Shown piece by piece: positions 41,601 through 52,079 of a stretch of DNA of 64,000 nt; position 1 is the stretch's first letter; each line of letters begins with the position of its first letter. Under the pieces are notes generated by a model. It was not told the DNA's origin. It worked only from the letters and a program-made list of their open reading frames with translations, and made no database searches. The DNA is from Pseudoips prasinana. Taxonomy: Eukaryota; Arthropoda; Insecta; Lepidoptera; Nolidae. The DNA lies in contig OX621247.1 of assembly GCA_951640165.1 (NCBI GenBank), positions 26,076,001-26,140,000 of the forward strand, read 5' to 3'. The position numbers and the translations under genes were made by a program.

Positions 41601-42826
41601 TTAGTTATATTATATTATAATTTTGGTAATTTTTAAATGTTGTGTACAGATATAATTGGACCTCAGATTTAACAGTGTTATAAGAAAATGATATTATTAA
41701 TTTGTTATTAGTCTGTAGTCTGCTTCTGTACCTATGAAATAAAAAAAGTAATAAAATGTATTGTGATGCGGCGGTTAAGTTGTCTATGTCCTTGAAGATT
41801 TCCCTAAGAAAGGTCCGAGTGCCAAGTTTGTATATCGCTCGAACTGCTCTCTTCTGGAGGATGCATATGGTTATACTTTTGTGGGGTAATCTGCTGATGT
41901 ACAGCAGATTACCCCACAAAAGTATAACGTATGGCATAAGACTATGAAAATTGCTAAAATACACTAATCTGGAGGTCTCAACATCCGTGAGTTGCCTAAC
42001 TTTCCTCACGGCATAGGCTGCGGAGCTTAATTTACTAGCCAGACAAGCAATATGAGCACCCCACTGTAACTTCTTGTCCAAGGTAATACCGAGAAATACA
42101 GTAGATTCTACTGTGTGTAATATTTCGCTGTTGGTGATAATATTAGGACCAAGATTTCTAACATTTCGATAAGCGTGGTAAATTTAACACATTTTGTTTT
42201 GTTAGAATTCAAAACGAGATTATTTACTGTGAACCATTTTGTAGCTAAAGTAAGCGCATTATTTATGTCGTCGAAGTTATCTTTATTTATCTCCACTTTA
42301 AATATTAAAGACGTATCGTCTTCGAATAAAACAACGTCGCATATATTTTCCAAATAGTATGGCAAGTCATTTATATAGACAAGGAATAACAAAGGGCCCA
42401 GAATAGAACTTTGTGACACACCCATTTTCACAAACACATTCGGAGATTTTTCGCCACCTACGTCCGCGCATTGCTGTCGTGGTTTATTAATCACGACAGC
42501 AATGATTTATGTGATTTATTAAAGCGACTCCAGCATCAGTGGTTGATCGCCCTTTTGTAAATCCGAACTGATCCGCATGCAGAAGGTTATGCAATTTAAA
42601 ATATCTTATTAATTGATTAAGCATAATTTTCTCAAAAATGTTACTAAGTGCTGGTAATATTGAAATGAATTATTATTTCCTATTTAGCGTCACGCTGAGC
42701 AACGTTTCCTGTTTCTTTATTGATAATTTTCCAGGTGGTTTTTATTTTATTGGCAGAATTTATAATTTTATTATTAACATATTTTGTTTTGGCCGTGTTA
42801 CAAACTAATTTAAATCTGGTTAATCT
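41601..42826 (-). pseudogene. Non-LTR retrotransposon reverse transcriptase (copy C), doubly deleted
   Basis: Minus strand from 42826: NSANKIKTTWKIINKETGNV, then a deletion, SILPALSNIFEKIMLNQLIR, HADQFGFTKGRSTTDAGVAL, a second deletion removing the DxSKAFD motif, KMGVSQSSILGPLLFLVYIN (for GVPQGS), VVLFEDDTSLIF (for FADDT), FLGITLDKKLQWGAHIACLA and RTFLREIFKDIDNL. Both active-site motifs are changed. A 12 bp hairpin (42470-42503) marks the second deletion, and a 27 bp hairpin (41870-41928) replaces the AADIGTI segment present in C'. Confidence 0.85.
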
Positions 42827-42910
42827 GGTGTTGCGAGTGTCCATGGGCGGCGGTTATCACTTACCATCAGGTGACCCACTTGCTCGTTTGTCACCATCTA
42901 ATTAAAAAAG
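42825..42910 (+). repeat. 3' end of dispersed repeat R2
   Basis: GGTGTTGCGAGTGTCCATGG, GCGGCGGTTATCACTTACCA, TCAGGTGACCCACTTGCTCG and a terminal A-rich run. Same block as 10495-10590. Confidence 0.75.
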
Positions 42911-43740
42911 AAAATCTCTCAACACTCTTAAGCGGGTGACCGGTCACCCATCCACAGAATAGTAAAGATATAGAATAGAAAGATATCTTCGCCCCTAAAC
43001 AAAAAAAAATGATATACATATACTCATGCCTCCAGCGAACTTAAATTTGTTGGTCCTGCGCATGTATTCTACTTGCTCCGATAGCCTTCCCATAGGATTA
43101 TAAAAACAATAGAAAAGATAGAGCAACTATGTTTGCTTGCGTAGTTGCCTAATAGCGGGAATTCGAAAAGATAAACTTCTAATTTCTAAATTTGCTGATT
43201 AAAAAATCTGCAAACAGAATACTCCTGGCAATTTTGACGCGTATCTACAGTCTTAACAGAATAATCCATCATTATAACTCACCTCACAAGGTCCTTATCT
43301 TTTTAGGCTATGTCATACATTCCACATTCATGTAACAGTTCTACAATAAATCGGCGGACATGCAACAAGCGGGCACAGCGGGTGGCCACTGGCCAGAGCC
43401 TGTATAACCACGTCTAAGCAGAATTCCAACATTAATTACTTTTGAAAACATAACTTATGTCAAGTGAGTGAAGGTTGATGTTTGATTGATCTAAGTGCAA
43501 TGTAATGTCAGTCGGACCATGTTGTCGGGTTGATCGGTTCATCTATGTAGCTATGTCACGCTATGAAGCAAATATGTAACGCTTATTTGCGCCTATTTAT
43601 GCTTGGAAATGAAGTTACATATTTTATTAGTATATGAGCCATTCTGTTTATAGAGCCTGTACGTTTTTATACGCTCCTTATATTCATTGCGGTTGCGTGT
43701 TTAACCGTAGATAGGGTCCTGGGTTTAGTTGGGTTTTTGA
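42911..43740. other. No feature recognised
   Basis: No coding or repeat signal supported. A perfect 11 bp hairpin with a 10 nt loop follows at 43751-43782 (GGAAGTGTAAA arms). Confidence 0.45.
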
Positions 43741-43799
43741 GTCGGAAGTCGGAAGTGTAAACCAATCCTGCTTTACACTTCCGTAGCTCGGTCTTGCAC

Positions 43800-43975
43800 C
43801 TGTTTTTTTTTGGTAAGGCAGGGGGAATGTTTGTCACCCGCAAAAAGTGTCTACGGGTGGGTATGTCGGACTCGCACCGACTAAACCTACCTGCCGGGGA
43901 CTTATCTTGGCGCCTAATAGGAGGAGCCCCGGGAACGCGGGTATGCTGCTCCGGTGCCCCCCTTTTGGTACCATC
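43800..43975 (-). mobile_element. R1-like LINE 3' UTR
   Basis: Minus strand: GGGGCACCGGAGCAGCATAC, GTTCCCGGGGCTCCTCCTAT, AGGCGCCAAGATAAGTCCCC, GGTTTAGTCGGTGCGAGTCC, GACATACCCACCCGTAGACA, then CCCCCTGCCTTACCAAAAAA. Same blocks as 47885-48000, which there follow an R1-like ORF2 end. Confidence 0.7.
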
Positions 43976-44224
43976 ATAATAGGTACCATCTCTCACTTAT
44001 AAACTGAAAATTATTATGCAGATCATAAGGTAATAAATTTATTTTATTAACAAAAGTCTTTGGTTTTTCGGCGTGACTTTAACACTTTCATTTTTTTAAT
44101 CAAATACTATTTTGCTTATAATACAAATAAATAAATAAATTTGGTATTAGTATGCTTGAGCTATATATTCTTTCGTCATCCATTAATTTTGATTTCAGAT
44201 TCCATTGTTTTTAGTTGTTAAGAG

Positions 44225-44340
44225 GTGACTGCCTCTACTTAGTGTGTACGTGATTCGGGTGCGATTCCCGTTCGGGACAAATTTCGTGTGATCCATAAAT
44301 GGTTCCTCTGAGTCTGTGCGGGCTTTGTCGTTAATCGCAC
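44225..44340 (+). mobile_element. tRNA-derived SINE head (S4-like)
   Basis: GACTGCCTCTACTTAGTGTG, B box GGTGCGATTCCCGTTC, then ATTTCGTGTGATCCATAAAT and GTTCCTCTGAGTCTGTGCGG, in the order of the S4 family. Confidence 0.5.
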
Positions 44341-44685
44341 ATTATGTTGAATTTTTTAGCTTATTTGCTTTAACGGATTTATTTTATACTATGTTAAGAT
44401 TAATTAGCACGGCCGCAGGCCAATTTCAGTGATGGTATAAAATAAATAAAACTAAAAAAGCATGTCAACGGATGTTAATGCGGATTTCCCCATCAGTTAC
44501 ATATTTTTTCTCGGAAGGCTTACATATATGTATAATAAAATCTAATTCAAATTTTATTTCATTAGAAAAATAAATATTTCGTAACCCGCAACCACAAGTT
44601 TACGATTTACGTCGGTTTGCGAGAACAATAATTATTCTAAAATCCAGACGACAACTCCGGCATGACATATCTCTATTTGGAGCGT

Positions 44686-45023
44686 TACTACGTGAGCTCG
44701 ACAAATGGATGTGCGATTAACACTTATGCGACAAAACTGTACAGCGACTCCCCATAGTTCGAATGCACGCTAGTAGTGCGACACACTGAAGATCGACATC
44801 TCGTAAAAAGGATTTCTGGCACATCGCCGGTCGTGCGTTGTTTTGTCATGTTCTAACCTAAACTGACCTACCCGAACCGAACCAAACCTAAACCTAATGA
44901 TCGTTTAGCGAGATATCGATTTTCAGTATGTCGCACAAGCGTGCATTCGAACTATGGTGAGTCGCAGTACAGTTTTGTCGCATAAGCGTTAATCGCACAT
45001 CCATTTGTGGAGCTCACATAGTA
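44686..45023. mobile_element. Long foldback element, family FB3
   Basis: Terminal TACTAYGTGAGCTC and its complement. Arms of about 110-125 bp pair through ACAAATGGATGTGCGATTAA, CTTATGCGACAAAACTGTAC, CATAGTTCGAATGCACGCT and GATCGACATCTCG around a ~90 bp unpaired centre (CCGAACCGAACCAAACCTAA). It is 338 bp, non-coding, a single copy in the window. Arms differ at a handful of sites, including a short indel (AGTAGTG versus GTG). Class not assigned. Confidence 0.85.
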
Positions 45024-45299
45024 CACTTCTCTATTTGTTATGGGTGACACAAATTGTAATTCAATTTGCACATTAGACACAAAGACTAAAGCTAAAACTG
45101 TTCTTATATGTTAATTTGCAAACATAATGTCTAAGCGAAACGGATTAACCTCAGTTAATGCCTGTTAGTAATTGGCGAACAAATTAATTTATCTACTGGA
45201 ATCTATGCTAATCTATGCTAATAGTCGCAGCGTGACAAAATTGCGAAAAGTGAGTACATGAGATTAAATAATGCCGGTTAAACGCAAAGGACGTATATA

Positions 45300-45700
45300 C
45301 TACAATAAGATAATAATAATAATAATACCCTCCCGACCGAATTTCGGCCACGGTGGCCAGTTTCAATGGAGACTAGCCAATTGTACAAGACATATTATAG
45401 CGCACAAGTGTGTGCGCAAACACAGGGGCACTTTCTATTCCATCACTCTCATGATCCGATAGGACGACTAGCGACATGACCGGAAAGACGTCAGGTACAG
45501 GACCGACGGATTTATGTACGTGCTCTCCGAGGCACAGGGGTGTAATACCGCCAGCTTCCAGACTTCGAGCTGACACTGAGAAATTTATTTTTACGGGAAA
45601 ATCCCAACATCACTTTTTGGCCCGACCCGGGATTTGAACCTCAGGACCTCATTATTTGCGGTTGAACACGCTACCGCTACCAACGAGGCAGTCAGATAAG
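45300..45700 (-). mobile_element. Large tRNA-derived SINE (~400 bp, family S6)
   Basis: Minus strand head TGACTGCCTCGTTGGTAGCG (A box) and B box GAGGTTCAAATCCCGG, then GGGCCAAAAAGTGATGTTGG, CTCAGTGTCAGCTCGAAGTC, CTCGGAGAGCACGTACATAA, GTCTTTCCGGTCATGTCGCT, CACACACTTGTGCGCTATAA and GGCCACCGTGGCCGAAATTC, ending with a TTATTATT tail at 45302-45325. The second copy (62920-63175) lacks the head. Confidence 0.85.
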
Positions 45701-45734
45701 AACAATACTTTATCGTAAGGGTAGTATTGGCTAC

Positions 45735-45880
45735 CCTAGTTTCAGGGTTCTTTAAGCCGTCCTAATGGACTATTTATAAATATATAAGTATGTTTATCAG
45801 TTGTCTGGTTGCCATAGCACAGCCTCTGCCTAGTTTAGGATCAAATAGCAGTGTGTTAGACCCAAGGTAGGTATTTATTA
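45735..45880 (+). repeat. R1 scrap joined to SINE S2 3' end
   Basis: GGCTACCCTAGTTTCAGGGT and TTTAAGCCGTCCTAATGGAC are R1; TATCAGTTGTCTGGTTGCCA, AGCCTCTGCCTAGTTTAGGA and TCAAATAGCAGTGTGT are the S2 3' end. Confidence 0.5.
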
Positions 45881-46135
45881 TTTGTGATTATTTTTGTTGT
45901 AACTTGTTCATCTAATAACAGTGGCGTTGGTTTCGTTGTTGTAGCTATATTTTATACTTATTTTATTATTGCTTTTTATTCATGCTCTTTAAGTAAATAG
46001 CTTTTAAATTAAAAGTAAATACTTTCAAGCTCACAAGCCCACAATTACTTATAACGTGACCAGGTTTGGACCAGGTTATCGGCAAGTTATGCGATAGCCA
46101 AAATAAATTAAGTCTACACGGACACTTATCTACTC

Positions 46136-46520
46136 AAATTCAATTAATCTAAAAAATAACTTATATATTAATCAAACTGACACCTTACTTATTGATTTTG
46201 GAATATAACACGTCAAAAATAATAACATTTATAATAGAACCATAATAAAAAATATATGTACAGACGCCAGCACATCCAGCTACCCCAATCTGTCAAATTT
46301 CTTTTATAGATTTTCAACTTTATCACAAAAGCATAAGGTTCAGTCACAATTGGGGAAATTTGACAGATTGGGGTAGCTTGATGTGCTGGCGTCTGTACAT
46401 ATATTTTTTATTATGTTTCAATTATAAATGTTATTATTTTTGACGTGTTATATACTAAAATCAATAAGTGAGGTGTCAGTTTGATTAATATATAAGTTAT
46501 TTTATAGATTCATTTAATTT
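46136..46520. mobile_element. ~385 bp near-perfect palindrome with FB1 at its centre
   Basis: Outside the FB1 copy, 122 bp on the left (46136-46257) are the inverted complement of 122 bp on the right (46399-46520) with about nine mismatches. Landmarks are AACTTATATATTAATCAAAC, TGACACCTTACTTATTGATT and ATATAACACGTCAAAAATAA on the left. Together with the FB1 arms the total arm length is about 190 bp. AT-rich, non-coding. Either a larger foldback element containing FB1, or an inverted duplication centred on FB1. Confidence 0.9.
46258..46398. mobile_element. Foldback MITE, family FB1, full-length
   Basis: GTACAGACGCCAGCACATCC ... ATGTGCTGGCGTCTGTAC, 141 bp, almost identical to 3218-3356. The flanks are themselves complementary (see the enclosing palindrome), so no target duplication can be read. 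Confidence 0.9.
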
Positions 46521-46934
46521 TAGAAAAAAAATAATTTAAATTTAGATGAATTAAATCTACATACATGTGTTTTTAAATTAAAAAAATACATACAAATGCC
46601 ATAGTTAATATAATGTTACCTGCATGTCTACCACAAGTGCATCTAATTTACTTTCTTGATAATACTTGCAGTTTTTCCAGTATATTAACTAGCACTTTCA
46701 TTTCAATTCAATGAACTTAAAATGTCTATACTAAAAAACAGTAAGTTTAATCGAATAAGTAAACTATATCGATAGAGTCGTGGTAGAGGTACTGGCAAGT
46801 GTATGGTAATTCACTAATTGTATCGTCCTTTTAGGATAACTAGGCTTAATTCTAGTGGGTAGCGCTTTATTGTAGTAAAACTGAATTTAAGTATAGCTAA
46901 GCGTTCTTTAAGAGGTCGATGGAAGACGCTGCAT
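46521..46934. other. No feature recognised
   Basis: AT-rich spacer. Confidence 0.5.
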
Positions 46935-47118
46935 GTGGATAGATAGATAGATACACTTTATTGCACAACATATAAAAAAAGAAGTTTACAGGAAAAATCT
47001 TAATATTCAAAATAATGTATAATTGGCGGTCTTATCGTATAATAGCGATTTCTTACAGACAACCGAAGGATGGACTGGTAAAAATTAGAAATGACAGGCA
47101 GCTGGTAGTGTACCATCG
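46935..47118 (-). mobile_element. LINE 3' UTR (CR1/Jockey-like), minus copy
   Basis: Starts at the left with a GATAGATAGATA tail and AATAAAG-complement (CACTTTATTGCACAAC). Then TAATTGGCGGTCTTATCGTA, AGCGATTTCTTACAGACAAC, CGAAGGATGGACTGG and CTGGTAGTGTACCATCGTC, matching inverted 25000-25176. Confidence 0.8.
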
Positions 47119-47119
47119 T

Positions 47120-47196
47120 CAGTTCTGAAGTTGTGAAGACCTTTGGGGGAGCCCTTTGTCCAGCGGCGGACATCTTTTGGCTTGTGATGATGATGG
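47120..47196 (+). pseudogene. RTE-type LINE 3' terminus
   Basis: GAAGACCTTTGGGGGAGCCC, TTTGTCCAGCGGCGGACATC and TTTTGGCTTGTGATGATGAT. Only the last 75 bp of the family are present, joined directly to the preceding LINE end. Confidence 0.7.
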
Positions 47197-47879
47197 AAAC
47201 ATTATTTTGTTCTGTAAGTAGCTAAACAGGGGAAGTGCTTCTACCTTACCAACCAGTGACAACACGTGTTCAAGTCAAGTTTACTTAAAGTATATAAAAT
47301 TGAATGTAATTAATTCAATTTATTCCTAGAGAGAGAAACAAATTCATCAAGATGACAAGGACAAAAACCGCATAATATGTAGCAAAAACTTAATAGCAGG
47401 AAATGAACAGCGCATGCTGCGCGCGCGCTCCCAATTAATGAGCTTACTGAGAAACATCCACGTTATTTCATTAACCATTCAACTTCCAAGGTATTTATTA
47501 GCAGTACCGGTATGGAGGAAAAAAACTTGACCTCTTTATTGGTGGTTTGTTTACAAATTTTTAAAATACTGAATTAAGATTTCGTAAGTGATTTCAACGG
47601 CAAAATACGTATAGTATGTATTTTTTATCGTAAAGCTATGTTTTCCTATGAGCTGCCAGTTACGTCCACACGTTTATGGTTCACATAATATATGTACTTT
47701 TTTGTGAAATTTCTTGTGTGAGTGACGGCTGTGCTGTGTGAACGTACCACTATAATTATTGTAATAATGCTTTTAAGGAATTTAAATGAGAACTTTCATT
47801 ATACTTTAGATCTAATGATTTCTTGTAATTCAGAAAAAAACATTAGAACATTTCTCTAACAGCGAGACTGGATTACTCA
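47197..47879. other. No feature recognised
   Basis: AT-rich spacer with no supported feature. Confidence 0.5.
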
Positions 47880-48265
47880 ATAAATATATTTGTGTCGGAC
47901 TCGCAGCGACTAAACCTAACCTCCCATGGACTTCTCTTGGCGCCTGATGGAAAGAGCCCCGGGAAATTGGAGCAGCATTCCGGTGCCCCCAATTTGCTCC
48001 ATGTTCCAGATGGTCGGGTATTGCCGCCTCCTGCCAGTCCGGCACAGCGACTGTGCCACAAACAGATCGCTGTCTTCCCGGAGCTGCGTACACGTGGCAG
48101 CAGTAGAGGACACTTCTCACACTGTCACCGCAGCGCCGAGGGGAATTGGACTACCGGCTGCCGCCGCCGCCCCGACGCTTGCGGATCGGCTAGTTCCCGA
48201 TCCCGCTCGGCGGCCTCCTTCTGGAGCAAGACTGCCTCACAGAAGGAGACCACGGCGACTCAATA
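47880..48265 (-). mobile_element. R1-like LINE, ORF2 C-terminus and 3' UTR
   Basis: Minus strand reads AVVSFCEAVLLQKEAAERDR ELADPQASGRRRQPVVQFPS ALR and stop (about 48250-48115). The (S/A)FCE-VMLxKEAAERxRE ending with an Arg-rich tail is characteristic, to my knowledge, of R1-clade ORF2. The GC-rich 3' UTR holds TTCCCGGGGCTCTTTCCATC, AGGCGCCAAGAGAAGTCCAT and GGTTTAGTCGCTGCGAGTCC, shared with 43800-43975. Overlapping frames on both strands stay open from high GC and are shadows. Confidence 0.75.
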
Positions 48266-49045
48266 AAAATATTAATATACATATCCAAACATCAAGTTCC
48301 TAATCAATAATTTAGTAACTGAAAACAAACAAAATTTTCTATATAATATCTTCTTTAGTAAAAAATCGTGTTTAACTCCCAAGCAATCAGAGACCGCCTT
48401 GTGTTGGTGATGTTAAATTACATATGTGCGGCTCCTCAGGAAGTCTCATCAAAATGTCATCAATTTGTGCCATACATTTTTGTGAGAAGTTGCGCAAGAT
48501 TTATTTCATCCTTCTCTTTATTACAATGTAGTAGGCTGAAATAACTTATTACTTTATTAAATAATACAATTTACAGGCGACATAACGAAGGCTAACATGT
48601 CTACAATATCATAAATCAGCACAAAATCTAAACCCATTATATTTAAATCCCACTTTCAATATGATAAATCCAGTCAAACATTCATATATTCATTGGGCAT
48701 ACAACGATATATCAAACAGGTTGTAAGTTTCAAACGTGGATCCATTGCAATGAATTACCGAACAGAAATAATGTAGCCAGTCATTGGGATAAGTTATAAT
48801 GGTGCCATGTTGCCTCCTAGTACTAAAGAAAGCATCTATTTCAGTTCAATAGTGAGTTCTATTTATCTTTTAATAAGAACCAATTCTGAGCTAAAAGCTA
48901 TAAATTGGAATATTCGGTTCGTCATTTATGAACCAGGCCTTATGTGTTGGACTGGAAGTAGACTATGCAATAAAGTTAATACTGCGTTTTGTTCGTAGTT
49001 ACAGAAGGTAATAGATATCGCAAACTTTTTGTTAGTAAGTGGAAT
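48266..49045. other. No feature recognised
   Basis: AT-rich; a 63-codon frame (48807-48998) shows nothing recognisable. Confidence 0.5.
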
Positions 49046-49049
49046 TATA

Positions 49050-49185
49050 CATTCATTCATATCAGCCGAAAGACATTTACTACAGGACAAAGGCATTCCC
49101 CAAGGACCGTTACCACGGTTCCCCGCATCATATAGTAGCATCTCGCGACCCTAGCAAGATAGTCAGTCCAGCTTGTGGATAAAAT
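49050..49185 (-). pseudogene. RTE-type LINE 3' terminus
   Basis: Inverted TTCATATCAGCCGAAAGACA, ACTACAGGACAAAGGCATTC, CCCAAGGACCGTTACCACGG, CTCGCGACCCTAGCAAGATA and GTCAGTCCAGCTTGTGG, the last 130 bp of the family. Confidence 0.75.
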
Positions 49186-49186
49186 G

Positions 49187-49435
49187 AGACATTATAACGC
49201 GCACGCGACGGGAAGTGACGCGACGGGAGACGCCGCGTCACTTCGCGCCCGCCGACAGTACATTATGTTTGCTTTACTGGGTCAGTTGAGTCGATGTCGA
49301 ATAATGTTACGTGTCTATAGTGCAAAGGTTGTAATTTTATTGATACGCTACATAACGTGTAATCTGTGTTCCGTGGTCCACCCAATAAACAATCTATAAC
49401 TTGTAGCGATGTGTTTTAATCTCGTTACAACATTA
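49187..49435. other. Possible solo LTR or LTR-like fragment
   Basis: A CG-rich start (GCGCACGCGACGGGAAGTGA, CGCGTCACTTCGCGCCCGCC) grades into an AT-rich end with AATAAA (CACCCAATAAACAATCTATA) and CGTTACAACA. One could draw it from TGAGACATTATAAC to GTTACAACA. No target duplication or internal retroviral-type sequence, so this is only a suspicion. Confidence 0.25.
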
Positions 49436-49979
49436 AAATAAAAATAAAAGAAGTCTTTGTTACAAATGGTATATTTATTATTAGAGTATAGCAATCAGAT
49501 TGATGTTAATACGCATATAAAACACACTGATATAGTCAGAATAGACCGAATGGGTTTGTTTTTCTGATATTGTTTGCTTCAAATCTGTTCAAATTAAATT
49601 TTCCCCATTTTATAATAAAATTTACTGGTGCATATTTGTATTTAATTATATTTTATTGATAATTCTTTATTTCAAAGCTACGCTAATATAATCTTCAATA
49701 GTCACGTGGTTTCCCACACGTGAAATCTTTTCGGAAGAATCGACAATAATGTTGTACGGAGTCTATCGTGATCTTTATCTATGGAATATGTTTATGAGTT
49801 ACATAACTGATATTTCTATGCATTTATGTGGAGAAAATGTAAATTAACTGAGATAATAAAGTCAGTATGATATTAGAGCTGTACTATAAACGTGTGGTGT
49901 TTAGAAGTCTCAGATTTATAAATTAATTCATTTAAGTACAATGTAATTTGATATTAATAAAAATATTGATTTAAAAAAA

Positions 49980-50039
49980 GATTCCTGGTAAGTTTTCTGG
50001 CAGTGTTTCTCAGTAGCTGCCATGTCATACACTCTAGGT
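49980..50039 (+). mobile_element. LINE 3' UTR scrap
   Basis: GGTAAGTTTTCTGGCAGTGT and TTCTCAGTAGCTGCCATGTC repeat the block at 22168-22215. It is cut off by the family G element. Confidence 0.6.
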
Positions 50040-50579
50040 AAAAAAACCGGCCAAGTGCGAGTCGCACATGAAGGGTTCCGTAGCAGCAAGTATTTCAGTT
50101 GATTAAAAGAAAGCAAATTGCGGTTTATGACGTATTAAAAAAAAACTACTTGCCAGATCTCGTTCTAACTAATTTTAGTTGTTAGTTTCCATGGTAATAT
50201 ACATCATATATTTTTATTAGTTTTATCATTCTCTTATTTTAGAAGTTACAGGGGGGGGGGACACTGCTTTTACCACTTTGGAAGTGTCTCTCGCGCAAAC
50301 TATTCAGTTTAGAAAAAAATGATATTAGGAACCTCAATATCATTTTTGAAGACCTATCCATAGATACCCCACATGTATGGGTACGATGAAAAAATAAATT
50401 CTATTTTTGTGTAAAAATCTTAATGCGGTTCACAGAATACATCTACTTACTAAGTTTCAGCAGTACAGCTCTTATAGCTTCGGAAATAAGTGGCTGTGAC
50501 ATACGGACGGACAGACTGACAGACATGACGAATCTATAAGGGTTCCGTTTTTGCCATTTGGCTACGGAACCCTAAAAAA
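50040..50579 (+). mobile_element. 540 bp dispersed repeat, family G (copy 2)
   Basis: Starts ACCGGCCAAGTGCGAGTCGC and ends AAGGGTTCCGTTTTTGCC, GGCTACGGAACCCTAAAAAA. Collinear with 18275-18882 apart from a ~50 bp gap near 50398. Contains an 8-9 bp G run near 50250 and CATACGGACGGACAGACTGA near the right end. Confidence 0.85.
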
Positions 50580-50725
50580 TGACGATTCCATACAAATGCA
50601 ACATTTCAACGGAGTAAATAAATTTTAAATTTGATAATTAGTGTTTGCATTTAAATTATAATTCGACTGGCCGGTGGACGTATTTACAAAAGAATATTAC
50701 TTAGCATACTACTTGTATATGGATT

Positions 50726-50838
50726 ATGTATTATATCAGTTATCTGGTTTCCATAGTACAAGTTCTGCTAAGTTTGGGATCAGATTGCCGTGTGTGTGAT
50801 AGAGTAAGGCAAGCATTTTCCAAACACGCCAACCAACC
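50726..50838 (+). mobile_element. SINE S2 scraps in opposite orientations
   Basis: Plus 3' end TATCAGTTATCTGGTTTCCA, AGTACAAGTTCTGCTAAGTT, TGGGATCAGATTGCCGTG is followed at 50806 by a minus S2 head (AAGGCAAGCATTTTCCAAAC ACGCCAACC). The body is missing. Confidence 0.6.
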
Positions 50839-51777
50839 ATGATATTTTCTGAAATTTCTTTTCTGTTATAAATGACACGTACTCTTACATATTTGTTAAT
50901 GCCTCCGCAGAATACAAACTCGCTTATTATAATAGTAGAGTTCGTCTCATCTAAAAATGTTACTGTTAATGCATACCGAATTAAGATACGGATACACAAT
51001 TTAAAGATTAAAATGCAGTAGTAGAATAAAAATTTTAGCTTAATATACAAATTTATAATCCCTTTTTGTTTATTAATTCATATTTCGATTTAATCGTATA
51101 ATAGTCTAGACAGTTGCTTAAAAGTCTAGTAATAATAAAACTGGTTTTGCATCTACACAATTTATTGAATAACTTGGTAACATACAGCCAAAAGCTTTAA
51201 TTTAAATTCCTTCAATTTAGTCAATTCAAAGGTCCTGTCTACTTTAACTTTTGCTCATGCTGAAAACACAAGACACACAGGACTAAACTATGCTCCTAAC
51301 GAGCATAGTTATGCCCCTAAGCTCATTAATAATTCACTGGTAATTATCTTCTGTTTTGTGTGCCTTAATATAGATCTATCGCAAGATCAGCGTTACAGTA
51401 ATTATGTACTGTAGCATCTACTGAGATAAGCGTTTTTTCCTCGCTTCTGGTATGTCTTTAAATAAAATAAAAATCAATACCACACGCCCTCCTGGGATCA
51501 CATCCACGAAAATACATACATCAACAAATTATAAATCGGTTTTAAATACCTACCTGTACCTAGGTTTAATTATTTATAGGTAATAATTAAATGCCACGTT
51601 TCATTTCTAGATTTGTCACCTATACTTAAACAAATGATTTCTTATCACGTAGGTAGCACCGTGTGTAATTTCATTTACAAATGGACCACCAACTGAGTGA
51701 AACCACATAAACTGAACATGTATATAACTGAATGCCAAATATAAAGGTATTAATTTGGTAATTTAGCAAAAGAAGGA
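50839..51777. other. No feature recognised
   Basis: AT-rich; only a perfect 10 bp hairpin with a 5 nt loop at 51286-51310 (AACTATGCTC arms). Confidence 0.5.
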
Positions 51778-52052
51778 GATTCAGTAGCTTATTTAAATCA
51801 CATTTCAACAAACAGATATAAGAAATCAACTAATTAAATGCTTAATTAAGAATAATGCCCGGTGTTGGCTAACTTTTGGTTTCTCATTAACCAATTCAGA
51901 CAATTATATTGAATTATAATGATTATTTTTATTAAGATTCACTAGCTTATTTAAATCCAATTTCGACATACAGATAATAAAAAAGCAACTAATTAAATGC
52001 TCAATTAAGAATAATGCCCGGTCTTGGATAACTTTTGGTTTCTCATTAACCA
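51778..52052 (+). repeat. Direct duplication of ~120 bp before the LINE
   Basis: TTCAGTAGCTTATTTAAATC ... CAACTAATTAAATGCTTAAT, TAAGAATAATGCCCGGTGTT, AACTTTTGGTTTCTCATTAA (51778-51896) recurs at 51935-52052 with about 90 percent identity by eye. The second copy abuts the truncated 5' end of LINE D. Confidence 0.8.
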
Positions 52053-52079
52053 TTTCATGGGCGTACATGTCTTGATCAT

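Noticed and set aside
47830..48303. Overlapping open frames of 60-125 codons on both strands
   Set aside because: GC-rich R1-like LINE end; only the minus frame ending AVVSFCEAVLLQKEAAERDR makes sense.
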